Of a stretch of DNA of 64,000 nucleotides, positions 15,781 to 24,433 are shown one piece after another (the first letter of the stretch is position 1; every line of letters starts with the position of its first letter). Made by a program: the position numbers and the translations under genes. The stretch lies in contig JAKSIB010000012.1 of NCBI GenBank assembly GCA_024399065.1, forward strand, positions 35,171-99,170. Direction: 5' to 3'. Source of the stretch: Fibrobacter sp. GTDB lineage: Bacteria > Fibrobacterota > Fibrobacteria > Fibrobacterales > Fibrobacteraceae. The notes beneath the pieces were generated by a model that had not been told where the DNA came from, did not search any database, and saw only the letters and a program-made list of their open reading frames with translations.

Positions 15781-16788
15781 TTGATCGTTGTTGAACCGTT
15801 ACAATTAGTCTGGATCGCGTTCATCATCTTCTTGTTCTTGCTGTTGTTGATTTTGTTGGAAATCCATCGAATCAACTACCGTCGCGACAACGAGGAGATG
15901 TTTGGCTCGGAAGCCTTTGACGAAAAGGTCAAGGACTTTGCGTTTACTGCCAAGGAAAAACGAACTCTGGAGAAGATGGTCCGTACGTCGTCCTTTGAAA
16001 ACAAGGATGCGGTCATCAATTCTTCTGGTTTGTTCGAACAGGCCGTAACAAATTTTTATGACTATCGTAACGTTTTCACGATTCGTGACGAAACCGTTGA
16101 TGCCGTTGAGAGCATCCGCGAAAAGATGGGATTCACTGCGGCGAATCCTTTGACGCAGGTTTGCTCTACGCGTCAGTTCTGCGTGGGAGACCGCATAGAC
16201 TTGTTCCTTGACGACGGGAAGGTTTTTAAGCATTCGGAAATTATCCATCGCTCCGAGAAGGAATGGTTCATTGCCTACGATGAAAGCTATGGACCTGCGT
16301 TGTCGTTTGTTGGCAAGACTGTTCTTGTCCGTTGGACGCGTCCTGACGACGCTGTGTATTCCGCACGTTTGCAAGTTCGATCCTGTTTGCCGGGGCAATT
16401 GATTCTTCCTCATACGGCAATTCTTGATAAGAAACAGTTGCGTCGTTGGGTTCGTGAACTTGTTTCGTTCCCGGTGGTGGCTACATTCCCGGATGGATCG
16501 TCCTGCAGTGGCTCTTTGCTGGACCTTTCCGCAGGCGGTATTATGATCGGTTTGCCTGTGGAATGCCATTCCGGCCAGCATCTCCATATCGAATTTGAGT
16601 TGCCGAGTTTCGGTGAAGAGAACGTGGAAATTGAAATTCTGCGTAATCTTGGCCATAAAAACAGTAATTACCCCGATTACTTCTGTCTGACCGCCTCCTT
16701 CACTGGTGAGTTCGGTTGGACTCAGGAAAGGGTGCTTCAGTACATTTTTGAGGTGAATAAGAACAAAAAACAGGGGGTTAAGGCGTAG
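15781..16788 (+). CDS. Membrane-anchored PilZ domain protein
   Basis: About 335 aa with one N-terminal transmembrane helix (residues ~8-28), a long middle region and a C-terminal PilZ domain. The cyclic-di-GMP motifs are visible: an Arg-rich LRRWVREL and, about 30 residues on, DLSAGGIMIGLP (D-x-S-x-x-G). TTG 15781 is preferred over TTG 15775 because GAGG at 15771 then has 6-nt spacing. It lies 13 nt after pyrC' but functionally fits the pilus operon that follows 110 nt later. It probably senses c-di-GMP and influences pilus or motility behaviour (inference). Confidence 0.75.
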   Translation: MIVVEPLQLVWIAFIIFLFLLLLILLEIHRINYRRDNEEMFGSEAFDEKVKDFAFTAKEKRTLEKMVRTSSFENKDAVINSSGLFEQAVTNFYDYRNVFTIRDETVDAVESIREKMGFTAANPLTQVCSTRQFCVGDRIDLFLDDGKVFKHSEIIHRSEKEWFIAYDESYGPALSFVGKTVLVRWTRPDDAVYSARLQVRSCLPGQLILPHTAILDKKQLRRWVRELVSFPVVATFPDGSSCSGSLLDLSAGGIMIGLPVECHSGQHLHIEFELPSFGEENVEIEILRNLGHKNSNYPDYFCLTASFTGEFGWTQERVLQYIFEVNKNKKQGVKA

Positions 16789-16836
16789 AAAATGGTCATA
16801 ACTTGTTCATTTTCAACGACTTAGCGGAAAATTCGC

Positions 16837-16865
16837 TTGACATTCGTCGTTTATAAAGGTAGAAT
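16837..16865 (+). promoter_or_regulatory. Sigma-70-type promoter of the pilM-pilQ operon
   Basis: TTGACA (16837-16842), a 17-nt spacer and TAGAAT (16860-16865) lie 33 nt upstream of the pilM start. This is one of the best consensus promoters in the window. Confidence 0.8.
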
Positions 16866-16898
16866 TTACATTGTATTGTTTCCTCTTGGAGTTTTATT

Positions 16899-18044
16899 TT
16901 GGCTTTAGGATTAATTGCGAAAATTCGTGGTGTGCGCGAAACGGTCGGTATTGATGTTGGTCATTACAGCATCAAGTACGTCAAGGTTTTGCATAACGCC
17001 AACGGGGATCGTATCGTTGTGGATGCGGACTTAGAGCGCGTTCCTGATGGAGCCATCGTCAACGGTGAAATTCAGGTGCGTGATAGTGAAGCCTCGACCG
17101 AGGGTGATGGTCCGCGCGAAAAAGATGGCAGCGATCTGCTGGGCGAAGCTCTCGCTAAGTTGTTGCTGCGTCATCCTTTGGATGAATCCAGCGACGTTGT
17201 CGTCTCTGTAAATTGCGGTGCTGGTGCCGGTGGTATCCTCGTGGATAAGCTCTCTGTGAAGGTGCCTAAGAACGGTAACGAAGCGGCTATTATTCTTCAG
17301 ACCGCCCAGTCCCGTCCGCCCTTTGATGACCAGGATAACGTCATCGACTATGAAGTTTATTCTCGCGAAGGCGACGAACTTAAGGTGAACGTCGTCGCCG
17401 CAAAGAACGCCTTGCTCGACTCCTGGGCCAAGTTCTTTACTCGTCGCGATGTTCGCATTTCTGCCATGGATGTGGATATTTTTGGTCTTCTCAATGCTTA
17501 TGTAGCAACGGCAGACTCCAAGGAACTCGAAAATACAACAGCCGTTTTCAACATTGGCGAAAAGAAGATGAGTGTGGCTTTCTTGCAGGATGGCAAGTTC
17601 CATTCCATGCGTGCCATGACTGGTGGTTCGCTGGATATGGTGGTCAACAAGACCTGCATGAATCTTGGCATTGATGCCGAAAAATGTCACGAAATTTTTG
17701 ACAAGGGTGACATGTCCATCGTTGATGGATTCTCTGAAGCAGAAGTGGAAGCCGCTCTTAAGATTGCATACGAAGACTTGATGGCACAGATCGATTTCGG
17801 TATCCGCTACTTCTCGTCTTCCGAAGATTCCAAAACCCTCAACAAGATCCTGCTGGGAGGCGGTGGCGCCGCAATTCCTGGCCTTAAGGAATACATTGCT
17901 GAACGTACTGGTGTTGAAACGGATACAGTTAATCCGTTCCGCCTTGCAGAATGCGATGCCAAGGTCTTTGGTGAAGGCGGTATCTCCGTTGCTCTGTCCA
18001 ACATTTACGCCCCGGCTTTGGGCCTGGCTATGAGGAAATTCTAA
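16899..18044 (+). CDS. pilM: Type IV pilus assembly protein PilM
   Basis: A 381-aa cytoplasmic actin/FtsA-fold ATPase. The N-terminal TVGIDVGHYSIKYVKV is the phosphate-1 motif of PilM, and LLGGGGAAIPGLKEYI near the C-terminus is the adenosine motif. PilM binds the cytoplasmic tail of PilN and links the inner-membrane platform to the pilus motors. The start is TTG 16899 with TTGGAG 7 nt upstream. It is the first gene of a tightly packed pilMNO-pilP-like-pilQ operon; its stop overlaps the pilN start (TAATG). Confidence 0.92.
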   Translation: MALGLIAKIRGVRETVGIDVGHYSIKYVKVLHNANGDRIVVDADLERVPDGAIVNGEIQVRDSEASTEGDGPREKDGSDLLGEALAKLLLRHPLDESSDVVVSVNCGAGAGGILVDKLSVKVPKNGNEAAIILQTAQSRPPFDDQDNVIDYEVYSREGDELKVNVVAAKNALLDSWAKFFTRRDVRISAMDVDIFGLLNAYVATADSKELENTTAVFNIGEKKMSVAFLQDGKFHSMRAMTGGSLDMVVNKTCMNLGIDAEKCHEIFDKGDMSIVDGFSEAEVEAALKIAYEDLMAQIDFGIRYFSSSEDSKTLNKILLGGGGAAIPGLKEYIAERTGVETDTVNPFRLAECDAKVFGEGGISVALSNIYAPALGLAMRKF

Positions 18045-18655
18045 TGGCAGCGAAGAAAAAAGAATCTCCTAGGAATGCTCTAGCCATTTCCATCAACCTC
18101 ATGCCGGTGGAATTCCGAAAGAAGCAGAAAGACTTCTCTTGGGCCACCGACCGTCGCACTATTTGGCCTACCGTTGCTCTTATCGTAGCTGCAGTTTGCA
18201 TTTACATGCTGAGCACCTTTATGACTGAAACGACCAGTGCATTGAACGAAGAATTGACTCGCGTCAAGGCCGAGGTTGAACGTGAACGTCCCCTTCTTTC
18301 CAAGATCAGCGATCTTGAACAGAAACAGGGTATCGTGAATACAAAAATTAATGCACTGAAGTCCATTCAGGTGAGCAAGAAGCGTTGGGTTGTTTTGTTC
18401 GAAAACATCTCTTCCGTGTTGCCGCCGAACATGTGGTTGACTAGCATCAACCAGATGGGTGAATATGACCTGGAAATGAAGGGCACTACTTTTGACTTCT
18501 CGGAAGTTGCCGAATACATGGTCAAGCTGGAAAAACAGCCTAGTGTACAGAACGTGTCTTTGGTGACAATCTCTACCATAAAAGTGGATGGAGAAGAAGC
18601 CTATAGCTTTACCATCAAGGTTGTCCTGAATAAGGATATCGGACAGGAGGGCTAA
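18044..18655 (+). CDS. pilN: Type IV pilus inner-membrane protein PilN
   Basis: A 203-aa bitopic membrane protein. A short N-terminal cytoplasmic segment contains SINLMPVEFRKKQ, matching the conserved PilN N-terminal INLLP-like motif that binds PilM. A transmembrane helix follows (about residues 45-63), then a coiled coil and a ferredoxin-like periplasmic domain. It overlaps pilM by one base and is followed by pilO after 1 nt. Confidence 0.9.
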   Translation: MAAKKKESPRNALAISINLMPVEFRKKQKDFSWATDRRTIWPTVALIVAAVCIYMLSTFMTETTSALNEELTRVKAEVERERPLLSKISDLEQKQGIVNTKINALKSIQVSKKRWVVLFENISSVLPPNMWLTSINQMGEYDLEMKGTTFDFSEVAEYMVKLEKQPSVQNVSLVTISTIKVDGEEAYSFTIKVVLNKDIGQEG

Positions 18656-18656
18656 T

Positions 18657-19259
18657 ATGGGTAATATTGACTTTAAAGACAAAAAGAACATATACGCCAT
18701 TGCAATCATCCTCCTGATTCTGGGTGCGGCATACTACGTGTACGACTACATGTGGAATCCGTTTGTGATGGAACGTGAACGCCTGGAAAATGAACTCCAG
18801 TCCGCCCAGGGTGAACTTGACAAGATCAATGCCAAGAAGCATCGTGTTGCTGAATTGGAATTGCAGCTTGTCCAGGCCGAGAAGGATTTCGAAAAACTGA
18901 AGGAAATGTTCCCGGAAGAAGAAAAGGTTCCTCTGCGCCTGCAGGACCTCTATTCAGTGCTTCGCAGCTCCGGTGTCCAGATTCAGAAGTTTAATCCTGA
19001 AGGTCGCGGTGTTGCTCGTGAACACTACATTGAAAACCGTTACTCCATTGCTGTGAATTCCGGTTATCATATGTTGGGTTATCTGTTTGCTGAAATTGCA
19101 AACTTCAATTATCCCACGGCAATCACGAATCTTAGACTTTCTCGCTATTCTGGCATTGCTGCTGAAATCCAGAAGGCTGAAACTCACGGTTGGACTCCGA
19201 TTACCATGTCTGTGTCCTTCAATCTGACCACCTATACATCCAAGAAGGTGGGCCAATGA
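18657..19259 (+). CDS. pilO: Type IV pilus inner-membrane protein PilO
   Basis: A 200-aa protein with a transmembrane helix at about residues 13-30, a coiled coil (about 40-85) and a C-terminal periplasmic domain, the PilO architecture. PilO pairs with PilN and contacts PilP, aligning the inner-membrane complex with the secretin. GGAGG lies just before ATG 18657. Its last codons overlap the start of the next gene by 4 nt. Confidence 0.9.
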   Translation: MGNIDFKDKKNIYAIAIILLILGAAYYVYDYMWNPFVMERERLENELQSAQGELDKINAKKHRVAELELQLVQAEKDFEKLKEMFPEEEKVPLRLQDLYSVLRSSGVQIQKFNPEGRGVAREHYIENRYSIAVNSGYHMLGYLFAEIANFNYPTAITNLRLSRYSGIAAEIQKAETHGWTPITMSVSFNLTTYTSKKVGQ

Positions 19260-21106
19260 TGAAATGTAAGTTCCTTATTTTGTTCATGTTGGCAGCTGTC
19301 GCATCCTATGCGGCACAGATCAACGATGTCCGCTTTGTCTGCGACAAGGGCTGCCGTTTGGTGTTCTCCTTTGCATCTGACAAGGACTTGCCGACATTCT
19401 TCCAGAAGTATGATGCTGCTACAAAGAAGTTCACTGTGGGCTTCTCTGAAACCAGCTTTGCTCTTGGCGAAGGCTCTTTCAATGTGGATGGCAAGTCCAA
19501 GTTCGTGAAGAGCATGAAGGTCTTTAAGGAAACCTTCCGCGGAACAAACTTCCTGAAGATTGAAATGGAAGTTGGTGAAGCCGTTTCTTCTGACAAGAAC
19601 GAAATTTCTTTGGATAAGGCTAACTTCCTTGTGAAATTCAAGGGCAAGGGCGGCAAGGATTGGACTTTGTCCAAGATGTACGCAAGCCGCAAGAAAGCTG
19701 CCGAAGCAGAAGCTGCAAAGCAGACCGTTCTTGACAAGAAGGCTGCAGCCAAGGCCGCCAAGGAAGAAAAGCTTCGTCTTGCTGCAGAAAAGAAAGCTGC
19801 AGAAAAGGCTGCCAAGGAAGAAAAGCTCCGCTTAGCTGCAGAAAAGAAGGCTGCAGAAAAGGCTGCTCTTGAAGAAAAGAAGCGCCTTGCTGCAGAAAAG
19901 AAGGCTGCTGAAAAGCAGGCTCTCCTTGACAAGAAGGCTGCAGAAAAGGCTGCCAAGGAAGAAGAAAAACGTATCGCTGAAGAACAGAAACAGTTGGAAA
20001 AGGCCATCAAGGAAGGTGGTGCTATTTCTGCCCTTCTCCCGAACTTGAAGGAAATGACCGTCTTGATTGGTTCCGGCATGGAACAGTTCCGACTGGTTGC
20101 TACTTCTCCCATCGAAATCAAGAACGTTACTGGTCCGGATAAGGCTTCCATCATTACTGTTGGTATGTCTGGTCCGCAGAAGTCTCCGGTCTTTAAGATT
20201 GGTGCAGGCTCCATGATCAAGTATGTGACCTGGGGTGCTAATGGTCTTAAGATTCAGCTCCAGACTGGTGTGAATCCCGTGATGATGGTTCAGGAAGGTG
20301 CTTTGATTCTTCAGATTCAAGAAAACAAGGTCAAGAAGGATGGCTTTGTTTTCTGGTCTGCTCAGCCCACTGGTATTTATATCAGAGACTGGATGAAGGC
20401 TGTTGAAGAAAAGCCGAGCTTTGATGTGTTTGTGAAGAAATTTGAAAAGGACAGCAAGAAGATTGTTTCTGGTTCTCAGACTTTCCACCTGCGTCCGGTT
20501 GTTCGTGAACTGATTGTGGTTTCCGATGAAATTGAATTCTATGCAGCACCTAACGAAAACGCTCAGGTCTTGCATCGTCTTGTATTCGGTGACCGCCTTG
20601 TCAGCATTGACTTGAATGGTCTTTATCGTAAGGTCCAGTTTGGCAATCGCGTTGGTTACGTTAACAAGCGCTCTGTTAGTTTCCGTGATGAACTTTCCTC
20701 TGTTCAGGCAGAACGTTTGAAGCAGGTGGATAAGGAACGTGGGGAAGAACTGAATGCTATTGAAGGCCCCACAAGCAAGCTTGAAGATCTTTATGAAGAT
20801 CGTGTTACCTATAGCTCTTTCGGTCGCCGTGATCCGTTTGTTGAAATTAAGGGTCTTGTCGAAGAAGGCATTAACATTGACCAGGTTGAACTTGTCGGTA
20901 TTATTTGGGAATCTGAAGTTCCCATGGCAATTTTGGTTGAAACCAAGAATCCGTCTGTTTCCTACACTGTTAAGGAAGGCGATAAGATTCTCAACGGAAA
21001 GGTCTTGAAAATTACACAAACTGACGTGCTCTTCCTTATCCAGGAATTTGGTGTGAGCCGTCGCTACTCCATGGGTCTCCCTGATAAATTTGGAGGTCAA
21101 AAGTGA
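19256..21106 (+). CDS. PilP-like protein fused to AMIN-like, Lys/Ala/Glu repeat and SH3 regions
   Basis: A 616-aa exported protein starting at ATG 19256 (signal peptide ends near SYA-AQ). The N-terminal ~120 residues resemble an AMIN domain (RFVCDKGCRLVFSF). About 120 residues of KKAAEKAAKEEKLRLAAE-type repeats form a predicted coiled coil. A beta-rich region follows, then a bacterial SH3-like domain (YAAPNENAQVLHRL...GYVNKRSV, ~residues 430-480). The C-terminal ~90 residues match PilP (FGRRDPFVEI, VELVGIIW, VKEGDKI). It takes the pilP position in the operon but is about three times the usual PilP length. Confidence 0.7.
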   Translation: MMKCKFLILFMLAAVASYAAQINDVRFVCDKGCRLVFSFASDKDLPTFFQKYDAATKKFTVGFSETSFALGEGSFNVDGKSKFVKSMKVFKETFRGTNFLKIEMEVGEAVSSDKNEISLDKANFLVKFKGKGGKDWTLSKMYASRKKAAEAEAAKQTVLDKKAAAKAAKEEKLRLAAEKKAAEKAAKEEKLRLAAEKKAAEKAALEEKKRLAAEKKAAEKQALLDKKAAEKAAKEEEKRIAEEQKQLEKAIKEGGAISALLPNLKEMTVLIGSGMEQFRLVATSPIEIKNVTGPDKASIITVGMSGPQKSPVFKIGAGSMIKYVTWGANGLKIQLQTGVNPVMMVQEGALILQIQENKVKKDGFVFWSAQPTGIYIRDWMKAVEEKPSFDVFVKKFEKDSKKIVSGSQTFHLRPVVRELIVVSDEIEFYAAPNENAQVLHRLVFGDRLVSIDLNGLYRKVQFGNRVGYVNKRSVSFRDELSSVQAERLKQVDKERGEELNAIEGPTSKLEDLYEDRVTYSSFGRRDPFVEIKGLVEEGINIDQVELVGIIWESEVPMAILVETKNPSVSYTVKEGDKILNGKVLKITQTDVLFLIQEFGVSRRYSMGLPDKFGGQK

Positions 21107-22710
21107 AAAAGTTGACGAAAATTTTAACAGTTCTTCTTTTGGTCGCTGGCATCGCTACGACTTGGGCCGCTCCTGCCTCAGGTACCGTTGCTCCGAACAA
21201 AAAGTTGTATGACTTTAACTTCGTGAATATGGATTACGAAGCGGTCTTCAGATCTATTTCTGTGATTGCCGGCGTTGACATTCTTATGGCTCCCGATGTC
21301 AAGGGTAAAACCAGCCTCCGCGTCACCAAGAAGACCTGGCAGGAAACTTTGGACATTCTCTGTAGCTTGAATGACCTGACTTGGGTGATCCAGGATAAGT
21401 ACATCACCATCCAGCGCCAAGCCACCTACCAGGCAAAGCAGAAGAAGATTGCCGACGAAGAAGCTCAGGCTGAACAGAATGCTCCGCTGGTTCGTAAGAA
21501 CTTCCAGGTGCATCATGCAAAGGCTGACGAACTCGTGAAGGTTCTCGAAAGCATGAAGTCTCCCCGTGGTAAGATCACCACCGTTGAACGCACCAATTCC
21601 ATTATCGTTTACGATACCGATGCTAAGATTGAGCAGATGGAAAATGCCATGACTGAATTGGATATCGAAACCTTGCAGATCATGATTACCGCAAAGCTCG
21701 TTGTGGTGAACAGCGAACGCGCTCGTGAACTTGGTGTTGACTGGGCTATGAATGCTGGCAATGTTGCTCTTACTCCGGGTACCGCTGTTGCAGGAACTGG
21801 TTCCGCTGCAGGAAATACTCGTACCAGCGCTGCAATCCAGTCTTTCCCCCATGGTGGCGCTTCTCCTTCCGTTGCAGGCGCAACGACTGCTATTACCGCA
21901 AGCCTCTTGGACAACAACCTTCAGATTGCTATCAGCAACTTGATGGGTGACGCTTCTACTGAAGTTCTCGCTAGCCCCCAGGTTTCTACTCTCGACAATA
22001 CTCAGGCAGAAGTCTTCATGGGTGACCAGGTCTCCATCCGTGTGATTGACGATAGTGGTGAATCTTCCAACCAGATGGTTGAAACTGGTATCAAGCTGAC
22101 TGTTACTCCTCATGTTTCTGGCGACAACCGCATCTTGCTTGACTTGAATCCGCAGAACAACTCCTACGACTATGACTCCAAGGGTCAGATCGTTATCAGT
22201 AAGCAGGAAGCAAAGACCAAGGTCGTTGTGGCTGATGGTGAAACTATCGTGATCGGTGGTCTTACCCGTAACGAAACCCAGGAATCTGAAAGCGGTATTC
22301 CGTTCTTGAAGGACATTCCGCTTATCGGTAACCTCTTCAAGTACACTCGTAAGTCTGTTGTGAAGAAGGACCTGGTTATCTTCGTTACTCCGCGTATCAT
22401 TCGCAACTACGTTGGCAACGTTGACATTTCCGAAGCTCCTATCCGCATCGCTAAGGATGAAAAGGAAGAAGGCAAGTCCGCTCCTGAAGCCAAGAAGGTT
22501 GAAGAAGCTCCTGCTCAGGAAACTGTCGAACAGGAACAGCCTGCAGCACAGCCTGTTGAAGAACCGGCTCCTGCTCAGGAAGAAGTGGTTGAAGAACCCG
22601 TTGCTGAAGAACCGGCTCCTGCTGCAGAGCCTGTGGCAGAAGAACCTGCTCCTGAAGCACCGGCTGCTCCGGCTGCGGAAGAAGAAGATGACGACGACGG
22701 ATGGGACTGA
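21103..22710 (+). CDS. pilQ: Type IV pilus secretin PilQ
   Basis: A 535-aa outer-membrane secretin. After a signal peptide come an STN/N0-like domain (FNFVNMDYEAVFRSISVIAGVDILMAPDVKG), an N1 domain (VHHAKADELVKVLES) and the secretin core ending in DGETIVIGGL and DLVIFVTPRII. The C-terminal ~80 residues are an acidic Ala/Pro/Glu tail ending EEDDDDGWD. N-terminal AMIN domains usual in PilQ are absent; an AMIN-like region lies in the preceding protein instead. GTG 21103 with GGAGG 6 nt upstream overlaps the previous stop by 4 nt. Confidence 0.92.
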   Translation: MKKLTKILTVLLLVAGIATTWAAPASGTVAPNKKLYDFNFVNMDYEAVFRSISVIAGVDILMAPDVKGKTSLRVTKKTWQETLDILCSLNDLTWVIQDKYITIQRQATYQAKQKKIADEEAQAEQNAPLVRKNFQVHHAKADELVKVLESMKSPRGKITTVERTNSIIVYDTDAKIEQMENAMTELDIETLQIMITAKLVVVNSERARELGVDWAMNAGNVALTPGTAVAGTGSAAGNTRTSAAIQSFPHGGASPSVAGATTAITASLLDNNLQIAISNLMGDASTEVLASPQVSTLDNTQAEVFMGDQVSIRVIDDSGESSNQMVETGIKLTVTPHVSGDNRILLDLNPQNNSYDYDSKGQIVISKQEAKTKVVVADGETIVIGGLTRNETQESESGIPFLKDIPLIGNLFKYTRKSVVKKDLVIFVTPRIIRNYVGNVDISEAPIRIAKDEKEEGKSAPEAKKVEEAPAQETVEQEQPAAQPVEEPAPAQEEVVEEPVAEEPAPAAEPVAEEPAPEAPAAPAAEEEDDDDGWD

Positions 22711-22716
22711 TAGATT

Positions 22717-22751
22717 AGAGGCACGAGGCTCGAGGTTCGAGGCTCGAAGGT
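22717..22751. repeat. Heptad repeat run after pilQ
   Basis: GAGGCAC, GAGGCTC, GAGGTTC, GAGGCTC and GAAGG follow one another with exact 7-bp period between the pilQ stop and its terminator. It is the clearest copy of the family. Confidence 0.8.
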
Positions 22752-22765
22752 GCTAAATCAAGTAT

Positions 22766-22796
22766 AAAGGCTCCGCGATGCGGGGCCTTTTTTATA
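22766..22796 (+). terminator. Terminator of the pil operon
   Basis: AAGGCTCCGC-GAT-GCGGGGCCTT (one G-U pair) followed by TTTT. Confidence 0.88.
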
Positions 22797-22801
22797 CAAG
22801 A

Positions 22802-22831
22802 AAACCGCCGGATGAATTGGCGGTGTTTTTC
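22802..22831 (-). terminator. Terminator of greA-holA
   Basis: AAACCGCC and GGCGGTGTTT form an imperfect stem with an A/T tract on both sides. It is placed about 60 nt beyond the holA stop codon on the minus strand. Confidence 0.55.
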
Positions 22832-22890
22832 TTATTCCGTTTGATGAATGCCGGAATGGCTGCGGGTGCGCTGACGTTTTCGGGAGTGGG

Positions 22891-23856
22891 TTAGCGGACC
22901 ACGAGGGCGGCGAGAGCCAGTTCCTGACTGACGGTAGTCCAGCTGGAACTCTTGAATTCGTAGTTCAGTTCTGCCAAGCGATTGATGACGCGGCAGAGGA
23001 GCGGCTTGCCCCAACGGCGGCAGCATTCGGCGGCGTTGCCTTGCTTGCAGAAAATGTAGGCGTTCTTGCCCAATTCCTGGGCTGCGTCTTCCTGGGATTT
23101 ACCCTTGGCGGTAAGGGACATGAAGTTCAGCAAATCGACGGCATGGCTGTAGAGAGCATTTGCGACTCTGATGGCGTCACCACCACCGTAGAGAATTTCG
23201 TGAAGTTTCTTGGTGTAGCCAGCTGGGTCGCGCATCCCGAAGAAATTAAGGATTTCGTAGGGAGGAATTTCGCGCTGGGGAACCACAAGCATCTTGACCA
23301 GGTCCAATGTAATCTTGGCACAGTCGGGCTTGTACAGCAGAACCTTTTCGATTTCTTCGCTGACGAGGCGGGTGTTTGTGCCTAAGGCGTCGGCCAGATA
23401 TAGGCTTGCGTTGGGATCGATGGCCTTATGGAAATGGGTCGGCACCATGGCTGAGATCCATTCCTGCATTTTGTATTGCTTGGGTTCCTCGTATTTTTCG
23501 ACTTTGCCAACCTTAGCGAGAATCTTGTACAATTCGGAGTTGGCGCGAAGTTCTTCGAAGTCCAGCAACAGCTTGCAGTCGGGGGCGTCCTTGAGCCAGC
23601 GGGCGAGAGCCTTGGATTCCTCGGCTTTCATGGCATCGGCCTTGCGGACTACCACCGCCTGTTCTGGAGCGAACATGGAGACCGCTCCACAGCTTTCCAT
23701 GATGAGCCCTGCCACGGAAGGAATATTGGTATCAGATGCATACACGATCTGCTTGGAAAGCGGGTCGTCTTTGCGGTCACCAAGAGCGTCAAGCAGGAAC
23801 TTGTCGATCAGCTTGTCCTTGGTGAACTGGTCCTTGCCGATGAGGGCTAAAATCAT
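22891..23856 (-). CDS. holA: DNA polymerase III delta subunit
   Basis: A 321-aa protein of the HolA family, the clamp-loader delta subunit that opens the beta sliding clamp. The N-terminal LALIGKDQFTKDKLIDKFL corresponds to the family start (G-x-D-x-Y/F...), and ANALYSHAVDLLNFMSLTAKG and later helices fit the collar domain. Length is normal. It lies 9 nt after greA on the same strand, so the two are probably co-transcribed. Confidence is lower than for enzymes because delta is poorly conserved. Confidence 0.8.
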   Translation of the reverse strand: MILALIGKDQFTKDKLIDKFLLDALGDRKDDPLSKQIVYASDTNIPSVAGLIMESCGAVSMFAPEQAVVVRKADAMKAEESKALARWLKDAPDCKLLLDFEELRANSELYKILAKVGKVEKYEEPKQYKMQEWISAMVPTHFHKAIDPNASLYLADALGTNTRLVSEEIEKVLLYKPDCAKITLDLVKMLVVPQREIPPYEILNFFGMRDPAGYTKKLHEILYGGGDAIRVANALYSHAVDLLNFMSLTAKGKSQEDAAQELGKNAYIFCKQGNAAECCRRWGKPLLCRVINRLAELNYEFKSSSWTTVSQELALAALVVR

Positions 23857-23865
23857 AGCTGTAGC

Positions 23866-24330
23866 TTACTTGAAGTCGACGATTTCGAACTTGTTCTTGC
23901 CCTTGGGGGTAACAACTTCGACGATTTCGCCCTTCTTTTTGCCCATGAAAGCAGAACCCATGGGGCTCTTGAAGCTGATCTTGCCATTCATAGGATCAAC
24001 ACCTTCGGGGCTAACCAACTGGTAAGTCACTTCGCGCTTGGTGGCCAAGTTCTTGGCAATGACGGTAGCGCCAAAGCGGACGGTGTCGGAATTTGCATCA
24101 AATTCAACGATGATTGCATTGGAAATCTGGTCTTCCAGCTTGGGAATTTCCAGATCGATATGAGCCAGCATTTCCTTGGCGGCATGATATTCTGCGTTTT
24201 CGCTCAGGTCGCCTTGCTTGCGGGCTTCTTCCATTTCGTCAACAACGCGGGGACGTTCAATCTTCTTGAGGAAATTGTAACGTTCAACCAGCTTGTCGTA
24301 AGTTTCTTTAGTACAGGGTGTTTTTGCCAT
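23866..24330 (-). CDS. greA: Transcription elongation factor GreA
   Basis: A 154-aa factor that stimulates RNA polymerase to cleave backtracked RNA. The N-terminal coiled coil carries the acidic tip in RKQGDLSENAEYHAAKE, matching the family signature, and the C-terminal FKBP-like domain ends SPMGSAFMGKKKGEIVEV. Length is typical. It is first in a two-gene unit with holA. Confidence 0.95.
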   Translation of the reverse strand: MAKTPCTKETYDKLVERYNFLKKIERPRVVDEMEEARKQGDLSENAEYHAAKEMLAHIDLEIPKLEDQISNAIIVEFDANSDTVRFGATVIAKNLATKREVTYQLVSPEGVDPMNGKISFKSPMGSAFMGKKKGEIVEVVTPKGKNKFEIVDFK

Positions 24331-24433
24331 AGCCTTAAATTAGAATTTTTTTAGGGGAGTAAACCAGGTAAAGGCTAGCGAGGAGGCTTTTTTTGTTGTA
24401 TATTTAGCGTGTAAAAAATCAATAGGAGATACT

